This document shows, one piece after another, positions 55,570 through 62,081 of a stretch of DNA of 64,000 nucleotides. Made by a program: the position numbers and the translations under genes. Under the pieces are notes generated by a model. It made no database searches. It saw only the letters and a program-made list of their open reading frames with translations, and had not been told where the DNA came from. The stretch covers positions 186,001 to 250,000 of the forward strand of contig NZ_KB731326.1 in assembly GCF_000353285.1 (NCBI RefSeq), read 5' to 3'. The DNA comes from Leptolyngbya boryana PCC 6306 (GTDB lineage Bacteria; Cyanobacteriota; Cyanobacteriia; Leptolyngbyales; Leptolyngbyaceae). How positions within the stretch are numbered: the first letter of the stretch is position 1; every line of letters starts with the position of its first letter.

Positions 55570-56564
55570 TAGCGGTCGCCAATAGTGTTGCGGTATCGAA
55601 TAAGACTTAGTGGGCACTCTAGTCTTGTTGAGTTGTCAGGTCGAGATCGTGCCAAAAGCATACAGTCAGGATTTACGAGAAAAAGCTATAGCAGCCATAG
55701 ACCGAGGTGTGCCCAAGAGTGAAGTGATCCAGATGTTCAACATCAGTCGCGATAGTCTCGACCGTTGGTTGAAACGGCGCTCAGAAACAGGAAGCATCCA
55801 AGCGATTCAAGGCTATCAGCAGGGACACAGCCATCGAATTGTCGATTGGGAAGCCTTTCGCGCGTTTGTGAAACGACATGGGGACAAGACGCAAGCAGAA
55901 CTCGCCGAATTGTGGCACGACCCCGTGAGTTCGCGCACGATTTCACGGGCTTTAGCTCGAATTGGATTCACGCGTAAAAAAAGACCTACGGCTATCGCGA
56001 GCGCGATGAGGTGAAACGCTCAGAATTTGTGCAGCAGCTTGCTTTGATTGAGTCGTCACGTCGAGTTTACGTTGATGAAGCCGGGATGGATCAACGCGAT
56101 GACTATGGCTATGGTTGGTGTGAAGCGGGAACGCGATTTGAAGCCCTCAAATCTGGACGACGCGGCGGACGCATCAACATGATTGCAGCGTACTGTGAGC
56201 GTCAACTCCAAGCTCCGTTCACTGTCGAAGGGTCGTGTAATCGAACTGTCTTTGAAACTTGGCTCGAAACCTGCTTAGTTCCTCAACTTCAGCCGAACCA
56301 GGTGGTGATTCTCGACAATGCCACCTTTCATCATGGCGGACGAGTCGCAGAGATCATTGAATCAGCAGGCTGTCAGCTACTCTATCTACCACCGTATTCT
56401 CCTGACTTCAATCGGATTGAGAAGTGCTGGGCTTGGCTCAAAAGTCGCATTCGCAAGCGGTTAGACAAAACTCCCTCGCTGCGGGATGCAATGGAAGCAG
56501 TTCTCAAAGTTGCAACGGCTTAATCACATATCTATCCCTGCCGCAAGCTTACAGACGACCGCTA
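55570..56564 (+). mobile_element. IS630-family element, copy 2
   Basis: 995 bp with ends TAGCGGTCGCC and CGACCGCTA, flanked by TA on both sides. Length, ends and coding sequence match copy 1 at 21378-22373, in the opposite orientation. It lies just upstream of the exported-protein gene ending at 55173. Confidence 0.9.
55649..56523 (+). CDS. IS630 transposase (two frames, -1 frameshift)
   Basis: The first frame starts at GTG 55649 (VPKAYSQDLREKAIAAIDRG) and ends at 56014. The DDE frame runs on to 56523 (VYVDEAGMDQRDDYGYG, ILDNATFHHGG, LPPYSPDFNRIEKCWAWLKS). The frames overlap at an A-AAA-AAG run near 55978, as in copy 1. Most differences from copy 1 are silent or conservative, which indicates selection on the protein. 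Confidence 0.88.
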
Positions 56565-56632
56565 TAGTTATGAGAGTGCCATAGTTTCCTCTGCTATTTT
56601 GAGAGTGTTGCAGCAAAAGCTTGATCAGTACA

Positions 56633-57049
56633 TTAGTGGACGAGACCAGAGCGGAGTGCCCAAATTGCTGCTTGAGTACGATCGTTGACACAAAGCTTTC
56701 CAAAAATACTGCGAACATGGGTTTTCACAGTTCCTTTAGTGATGTAGAGTTTGTTAGCGATCGTGAGATTGTTGTACCCATCCACAATCAACTGCAACAC
56801 CTCTAACTCACGAGCAGTTAACGGCTCAGCAATAATTAACTTCATGTATTCTGGCTCGATCGCTCGAATTGCGATCGTCTCAAAAGCATCGTTATCAGTT
56901 TGAGGTGGATAAGCTTTTTGCAGGAGGTTATTAACCTCCTGTGCAACAGTGAGCAGGGCGCGATTTACAGAAGAATCGCCAAGGAAATCAATCTGAGTTG
57001 GAAATTTTGTACATCCATCATCTTCAACCCACAACGAAATGAGTGTCAT
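56633..57049 (-). CDS. LuxR-type HTH transcriptional regulator
   Basis: 138 residues. The C-terminal ~60 residues are a LuxR/GerE helix-turn-helix (LTARELEVLQLIVDGYNNLTIANKLYITKGTVKTHVRSIFGKL). The N-terminal ~70 residues match no receiver domain: the phosphoacceptor Asp/Lys pattern is missing and the region is too short. It could be a single-domain regulator, or the tail of a longer MalT-like activator, whose C-termini look like this. No truncating element is visible upstream. Confidence 0.85.
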   Translation of the reverse strand: MTLISLWVEDDGCTKFPTQIDFLGDSSVNRALLTVAQEVNNLLQKAYPPQTDNDAFETIAIRAIEPEYMKLIIAEPLTARELEVLQLIVDGYNNLTIANKLYITKGTVKTHVRSIFGKLCVNDRTQAAIWALRSGLVH

Positions 57050-57351
57050 AGCACGTTCCTCAATAAACTACTAATTGGAATTAGATAATTCTATGAATTC
57101 TGGCAATAGCAACTGCTATACAATCTGTAAACAGCAATCACACATCTTGCAGTTCAGCGCTTGCTTGAAACCAATATAAGTAATTGCCGCTAACCTGTCG
57201 TCCACTTGAAGATGAAACTTTTGTACAGTCAGACGATTGATGCCTCAGTCCTACTCACAGTGGAGGTATAACTTCAACTCTAGTTGGAAGTTAGAGACAT
57301 ACCTCAAGCTAGACCGAGTTGCACCAGATGAGATCGTTATAATTGCCAGCA
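57050..57351. other. 302-bp intergenic region, no gene seen
   Basis: No credible coding frame on either strand. A short imperfect inverted repeat (ACTTCAAC / GTTGGAAGT) lies near 57270-57290. It holds the promoter of the LuxR-type gene on the minus strand, but no motif is clear enough to place. Confidence 0.5.
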
Positions 57352-57705
57352 TTAGCGCATCTCGAAATCGCGAATGGTTGCATCCAGCGCTGACAGATAG
57401 CCGCGGTCGTTGAGTGCTGATGCAGAAACAAGATTGTCATTGATTGCAGCTTGAACAATGTTTTTAGACGTGATACTACCAGAAATATATCTAGTCACCA
57501 GGACATTATAGCTATCACTGTCCTGGTTCTTAAGATATCCTCGGTAGGCTAGAAAGGCAAGGTCAACAGGACTGGTTTGAGTTGAACTACTGGGTCGTGC
57601 GATCGCAAGATTATAAGTAAGGTCGCGATCGCCACTAGGCTGCGCTTTGACAGGGTAAGCAATAAGCGCCGAGACCAACAGACCTAAAAGTGTAATTGAT
57701 TTCAT
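57352..57705 (-). CDS. Small exported protein, unknown
   Basis: 117 residues with a signal peptide (MKSITLLGLLVSALIAYPVKA-QP). The mature part, SPVDLAFLAYRGYLKNQDSDSYNVLVTRYISG and ALNDRGYLSALDATIRDFEM, looks like a compact helical domain. It has no cysteine. I do not recognise the family. A long AT-rich leader precedes it. Confidence 0.65.
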   Translation of the reverse strand: MKSITLLGLLVSALIAYPVKAQPSGDRDLTYNLAIARPSSSTQTSPVDLAFLAYRGYLKNQDSDSYNVLVTRYISGSITSKNIVQAAINDNLVSASALNDRGYLSALDATIRDFEMR

Positions 57706-57820
57706 GATTTATCTCCTAAATTTGTGCTTGAAATACTCTAAAAACTCAATCGCTAACACCAGCTTGAAGCTTTAGCAATTTGGATTAATGTCGGTCTGTA
57801 ATCTTCCTTGAGAATAAAGA

Positions 57821-58321
57821 TTATGGAAAATTATGATCTTTCACAACTAGCACAGAGCAGTTGGCGTGATGAATCACATAGTTGCTAGTGCTGCCAGTGA
57901 ACAATTCTGCGATCGCAGAGTGATCCTGCCGACCCAAAATAATCAAATCCGATGCCCACTGTTGAGCGACATTGCGAATCGTTCTCTCTGGACTGCCAAC
58001 CTGATACTGATATTCAGTTGGAATCTTGAGATTTACCGCTTTTTGGTAGTATGTTTGAAGCCAATCCTTTGCTTGCTGAATCTCTACCTGCACCGCTTCT
58101 TCATAGAACGGCAGAGAAAATCCAGTATCATTGGGATAGATTCCGAACGTAGCACCCGATTCTACTAAAGGAGCAAATCTGGCAACATCTGCAAGACAAT
58201 ACAGGATTAGCAGATTTGCTTGCTCTTTTTTGGCTAAGTGCAATGCTCGATCGAACACCGTAGAAGTCACAAGAGAATGATTAATCGCAACCAAAATTCG
58301 TTTAAATTCCATTGTTTTCAT
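57821..58321 (-). CDS. Universal stress protein (UspA family)
   Basis: 166 residues with the UspA fold: FKRILVAINHS at the start, NLLILYCLAD, and near the end the nucleotide-binding pattern DLIILGRQDHSAIAELFTGSTSNYVIHHANCSVLVVKD, close to the G-2x-G-9x-G-[ST] ATP-binding motif but with GRQDHSA in its first half. It is likely a single-domain stress protein, possibly dimeric. MEFKRIL at 58312 is an alternative start. A 65-bp tandem duplication lies immediately upstream. Confidence 0.88.
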   Translation of the reverse strand: MKTMEFKRILVAINHSLVTSTVFDRALHLAKKEQANLLILYCLADVARFAPLVESGATFGIYPNDTGFSLPFYEEAVQVEIQQAKDWLQTYYQKAVNLKIPTEYQYQVGSPERTIRNVAQQWASDLIILGRQDHSAIAELFTGSTSNYVIHHANCSVLVVKDHNFP

Positions 58322-58327
58322 CCTGAG

Positions 58328-58457
58328 TTGAACCGAGCAGTAACCTTCAAGCTTGCACCTTAGCTGTTACTGTTTTTTGCCTAAACTCAATGTTGAACCG
58401 AGCAGTAACCTTCAAGCTTGCACCTTAGCTGTTACTGTTTTTTGCCTAAACTCAATG
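58328..58457. repeat. 65-bp perfect tandem duplication upstream of UspA-family gene
   Basis: The unit starting TTGAACCGAGCAGTAACC is present twice without differences (58328-58392 and 58393-58457). It covers the probable promoter/leader region of the stress gene. Each unit contains the inverted pair AGTAAC / GTTACT and a six-T run, so a hairpin is duplicated as well. Confidence 0.92.
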
Positions 58458-58557
58458 TAGAGAATTGACTTTCTCATGTCGTCCACACAGAGTTGACTCT
58501 TTTAACCCATCAAGTGATTGAGGCAACAGTCCATCTCGAAGGGCAAGATTATTACTA

Positions 58558-58589
58558 ACTCAAGTTGGAATCTAAATGTCAACTTGAGT
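58558..58589. terminator. Hairpin between the EamA and UspA genes
   Basis: ACTCAAGTTG pairs perfectly with CAACTTGAGT (10 bp, 12-nt loop). It follows the EamA stop codon on the minus strand. There is no T-run, so it is only a candidate terminator. Confidence 0.5.
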
Positions 58590-58626
58590 ACAGCCTACTG
58601 ATCATCTTTGCTTCACAGCCGCGATT

Positions 58627-59061
58627 CTAAACTTTAGCAGTCATCAATAATGCTCCAGCGATAATTAGCAACGCGCCTAGGATTGATGAAATGCTGAAAG
58701 GCTCATCCAGAAAAAGTGCTGCAAAGAGAATCACGAATACCGAACTGAGTTTGTCGATCGACGCAACGAGCGAGGCTTGTCCTATTTGCAAAGCTCGAAA
58801 GTAAAAAAGCCACGATAATCCTGTTGCCGCACCCGATAGTACTAGAAAGATCAGAGAGCGATTCGACACAGACCCTAGCTGGCGCATTTCACCTTGAGTA
58901 ATGACGATTACCCAAGCGATAACTAAAATCACAACTGTCCGAATCGCAGTTGCCAAATTCGAGCTAATTTCGGTAACACCAATTTTCGCAAAAATCGTTG
59001 TCAATGCTGCAAACACGGCTGAAAGTAGCGCATAAAACCACCAAACGGTGAACAGTTCCAT
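58627..59061 (-). CDS. Single-domain EamA/DMT-family transporter
   Basis: 144 residues with four or five hydrophobic helices and the EamA end motif (ASLVASIDKLSSVFVILFAALFLDEPFSISSILGALLIIAG). At half the length of usual EamA permeases it matches the small one-domain forms, which act as dimers. The substrate is unknown. The ATG has the right context for a full-length protein, so it is not a truncation. Confidence 0.85.
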   Translation of the reverse strand: MELFTVWWFYALLSAVFAALTTIFAKIGVTEISSNLATAIRTVVILVIAWVIVITQGEMRQLGSVSNRSLIFLVLSGAATGLSWLFYFRALQIGQASLVASIDKLSSVFVILFAALFLDEPFSISSILGALLIIAGALLMTAKV

Positions 59062-59085
59062 TGGTTTTACAATACTGTGAACGTT

Positions 59086-59277
59086 TCAATCCTGGCACAT
59101 TTTTTTTGCACAGGGTTGCTTGTCGATTGACGAGGTAATCTCCTGTGACATCGGCAATCTATCATTACTATGCTTTGCATCGACGTATTTAGCCTCGATC
59201 TCCGTCAGGTTGCCCGATTCATAGCGGCGCGGTCCGTCCGGTTGCATCCGCTGTCCAAAGCCTAATTCGATTTTCTC
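59086..59277 (-). other. Open stretch without a good start codon
   Basis: The frame reads KIELGFGQRMQPDGPRRYES ... IEAKYVDAKHSNDRL and stops at 59086. It follows the DUF3037 stop codon. Amino-acid use looks protein-like, but only an internal ATG (QRM) is available, so it is either a short unknown gene or a remnant. The rest of the 59062-59290 gap shows nothing else. Confidence 0.25.
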
Positions 59278-59290
59278 GATCGATTATGAT

Positions 59291-59719
59291 TCATGGCATT
59301 CCGCTCCCAAACGATGAAGCAATGGATGTCCTGGATGGATGCACCATTCTATCCAGTAAATGTTCCAGAACAGCAGGCAAGTCTTCGCACAATCCTGTGT
59401 GAACTCGTGAGGTTTGAATGATCGTACTGCGAGGCGCAACCAGCCAGTGAAAGCGATCGCGTTGCGACAGTTGCCCGATTGTACCAGCAGCTTTCCCACC
59501 CTCACAAATCATTGAAATGGCGGCGAGATGTTGATGCACCATTTCGAGATCAAGCGTGGCATCGATCGCGCATAGTCGCGCCTCATCCACTTCAATCCGC
59601 GCCTGTAGAAATCTTCGAGTCGGACACGAGACAATCACGCCCACATTGACAAATTCTTCGCGCTCCACCTTGGGCACGACTCGAATAATCGCATAATCAT
59701 AGGGCAAGGGATTGGGCAC
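59291..59719 (-). CDS. DUF3037 family protein
   Basis: 142 residues from a GTG (VPNPLPYDYAIIRVVPKVERE); the DUF3037 motif YDYAIIRVVPKVEREEFVNVGVIVSCP is plain at the N-terminus. DUF3037 genes usually follow a HipA-like kinase gene, and here a remnant of one overlaps the start by 23 nt. Reading both frames confirms the classic overlap. The protein probably acts with the kinase, but the function is unknown. Confidence 0.85.
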   Translation of the reverse strand: MPNPLPYDYAIIRVVPKVEREEFVNVGVIVSCPTRRFLQARIEVDEARLCAIDATLDLEMVHQHLAAISMICEGGKAAGTIGQLSQRDRFHWLVAPRSTIIQTSRVHTGLCEDLPAVLEHLLDRMVHPSRTSIASSFGSGMP

Positions 59720-59928
59720 GGATTGCCTCCTCTAGGAAACCATGACGAAATTCTAATCGGGTCAGTAGATATTCAATATACGCTGTTCGATGCGAATTGC
59801 TCTCGCTGAAGGGAGAATCAGAGACTAGCCACGAGTCTGGAATCAAACGGATGATGGTTTCAATTACACTTGGAGTCAGTTGTTGAGCGAGTTTTGAGTC
59901 TACTGCTTCTAACTCAGTTGCAAACTGG
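59697..59928 (-). pseudogene. C-terminal remnant of a HipA-like kinase
   Basis: From the IS1 boundary the frame reads QFATELEAVDSKLAQQLTPSVIETIIRLIPDSWL ... YIEYLLTRLEFRHGFLEEAIRA. This matches the C-terminal helical end of the HipA-like proteins paired with DUF3037. The rest of the kinase, including the catalytic core, is gone; only IS sequence lies upstream. The family call rests mainly on the DUF3037 neighbour. Confidence 0.55.
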
Positions 59929-60708
59929 GTAGTCCTAAACAGATAAGGATGCGTTGTAGTCATGAATAAAATACCAAATTGCTCCAATGTGATTGTCCAA
60001 CTTCTTGGAGAACGACAACGTTTTTCGCACCAGTCGCGAGAGTCTTTGTCGTAAGGTGCAGTTGAAGCGTTCAATTCGATTGGTCAACCCCGTTTCCTTA
60101 CCTACTGCCCGATGTCGTTTGCTGGGTAGCCCTGCCGCATAAGCTGACCAAAAGTCGGTATAGCAAACAGCACATTATCGATAGCCTGAAGGCAAGGATT
60201 GCCATAACGCTTTGGCTGCACGTTCTGAGCAGTCTCCAATGTGAACCCCGACAATCTCGCGTGTTTTAGCATCCATCGCTAACCACACCCACTGTTTGTT
60301 CCCTTGGTTGGACACGAACGACCATAACTCGTCGCACTGGATCGTTAATCGCCCCTTTTTTTAGCGCTGACGCTCACTTGTCGCGGCACAGCAGCATATT
60401 TGGCGTTCACGTAGCGTTGTAACCATAGCTCAGAAACCCCGACCACTCTCGCAATTCCTGCCAAGGACAGACGTTCTAACAGCAGCTTATCAATCAAGTC
60501 TTTGGTCGCCTGGTCAATCCGTTTGTTCTGCGGGTCTTGCACGAACTATCGTCCACAGTCCCGACACCGATAGTTCTGTTTGCCGTTATGGATCCTGCCA
60601 TTTTTGACTGTATGTTTTGACTCGCAACTTGGACAAGAAAGCATGGCTGCGACACTAGAAAAGCTTAAACATCGCTTCTCATTCTATCCTTACTTGTTTA
60701 GGTCTACC
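59929..60708 (-). mobile_element. IS1-family element (dead)
   Basis: 780 bp with ends GGTAGTCCTAAACAG (left) and the inverse of GGTAGACCTAAACAAG (right). The flanks lack a target duplication (left AAACTG, right GACACGCT), which fits deletion of the adjacent HipA-like gene. The transposase carries two stop codons. Confidence 0.82.
59936..60644 (-). pseudogene. IS1 transposase InsA-InsB with two stop codons
   Basis: The InsA part begins MLSCPSCESKHTVKNGRIHN and hits TAG in RCRDCGR-stop-FVQDPQNKR, where relatives have Gln. InsB, reached by the usual A-run frameshift near 60360, reads QCDELWSFVSNQGNKQWVWL and hits TAA in PSGYR-stop-CAVCYTDFWSAY, again at an expected Gln. The remainder (NRIERFNCTLRQRLSRLVRKTLSFSKKLDNHIGAIWYF) is intact. 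Two separate nonsense changes mean it cannot move on its own. Confidence 0.85.
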
Positions 60709-60951
60709 GACACGCTCACGGCTTGTATGTTGAGAGTGAACTGATTTACAGTTCAAGAAACCAGGTGAATCTGTTCACGGCTGAGACGTTTACAGTCTGG
60801 TATGAAGATTAGATCCCTGGTTTTCTCGCTACAAGTTCGCTCTTAGGTTGGACAGTATCAGAGGTCAGTTCAATCGAACTTGAACCTGCATTGACAAGGA
60901 TAACCAAGAACCTGTGGCATCATCGCACAAATCGTGAGGAGTTCCGACGAG
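60709..60951 (+). other. Non-coding leader of the IS110 element, possible bridge RNA region
   Basis: 243 bp with no credible gene lie between the IS1 end and the IS110 transposase start. IS110-group elements have a long noncoding end upstream of the transposase that encodes the guide (bridge) RNA. Short inverted pairs are visible (GTGAACTG / CAGTTC), but I could not fold the region. The IS110 left end is not determined. Confidence 0.4.
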
Positions 60952-61932
60952 ATGAGTCAGTCGTATTTGGGTATTGATATCAGTAAAAGCAAGTTCCATG
61001 TTGCGTTATATGTGCAAGGCAAAGCAAAGAATAAGCCGAAGCTGAAAGTGTTGAAGAACGATGTGAGCGGGTTTGAGCAGTTGCAGCAATGGTTGAAGCA
61101 ACAAGGAGCAAGCACGGTTCACGCCTGTTTAGAAGCGACCAGTACCTATGGAGAAGGCGTAGCAGAATTTTTGCACGAGCAAGGGCACACGGTGAGCATC
61201 ATCAATCTAGCTCGCATCAAAGGATTCGTCATGAGTGAGTTATTGAGAACCAAGACCGATAAAGCAGATGCCCAATTAATCCTGCGGTTTTGCATGGCGC
61301 TACAACCCGAGCCGTGGCATCCCGCTGCGCCTGAAGTGAAGCAATTGCAAATGTTGCTCCGGCGATTAGAAGCATTACAGCAAATGGTCGTGCAAGAACG
61401 AAATCGATTAGAAACAGCAACACCAAAGTTACGAAAATCAATTCAAGCACATATTGACTATTTAGAACAAGATATTGAGTCAATCAAGCAGCAGATCAAA
61501 GACCACTTCAACCAACACTCAGGGTTAAAACAACAGCGGGATTTGCTAGTGTCCATTCCTGGCATCGGGGAACATACGGCTGCTATTCTACTCTCTGAGA
61601 TTGTGCATTGGAGTTTGTTTGACTCCCCACGCCAGTTAGCGGCTTATGCAGGGTTAACGCCACGAGAACGAACGAGTGGGTCTTCAGTGCAAGGTAAACC
61701 TTGCTTATCTAAAGTTGGCAATGCTCGATTGCGAAAGGCATTATATCTTCCGGCGATGGCAGCAAAGCGATTCAATCCCCTGATTGCTGCCTTTTGTGAA
61801 CGTCTCTTAGCTAAAGGCAAAGCCAAGAAACAGGTGATTGGAACTGCCATGCGGAAACTTCTACATCTGGCTTACGGTGTGCTGAAATCAGAATGTCCTT
61901 TTAACCCCAATTTTGCAATCGCTGAGACTTGA
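60952..61932 (+). CDS. IS110-family transposase (DEDD)
   Basis: 326 residues from the ATG of MSQSYLGIDISKSKF. The N-terminal DEDD (RuvC-like) domain shows Asp9 in GIDISK, Glu in ACLEATSTYG, and KTDKADAQL. A coiled region follows, then the C-terminal Transposase_20 domain with LVSIPGIGEHTAAILLSEI, LAAYAGLTPRERTSGSS (the catalytic Ser region) and GNARLRKALYLPAM. IS110 enzymes recombine DNA under RNA guidance. The gene looks complete and is not frameshifted. No terminal inverted repeats are expected for this family, and none was seen. Confidence 0.93.
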   Translation: MSQSYLGIDISKSKFHVALYVQGKAKNKPKLKVLKNDVSGFEQLQQWLKQQGASTVHACLEATSTYGEGVAEFLHEQGHTVSIINLARIKGFVMSELLRTKTDKADAQLILRFCMALQPEPWHPAAPEVKQLQMLLRRLEALQQMVVQERNRLETATPKLRKSIQAHIDYLEQDIESIKQQIKDHFNQHSGLKQQRDLLVSIPGIGEHTAAILLSEIVHWSLFDSPRQLAAYAGLTPRERTSGSSVQGKPCLSKVGNARLRKALYLPAMAAKRFNPLIAAFCERLLAKGKAKKQVIGTAMRKLLHLAYGVLKSECPFNPNFAIAET

Positions 61933-62081
61933 CTTCCAACACAGTATCTTCATAGTAGCTGCTCAATCAACCTCATCATCAGTTATCACACCAACAGCAG
62001 TTTGATTCTAGTTTTTCTACTACCGATAAAACAGCCCTGCCCCTTAGAACGGCTATTTATTGTTCTGCTTTTTGATTGTAG

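Noticed and set aside
55557-55661. Upstream extension of the exported-protein gene at 55173
   Set aside because: It runs into IS630 copy 2 and would precede a clear signal peptide; the Met at 55556 has a ribosome-binding site.
59936-60644. Recoding of UAG/UAA as Gln in this organism
   Set aside because: Other genes in the window end normally at TAG and TAA; the two stops occur in one decayed IS.
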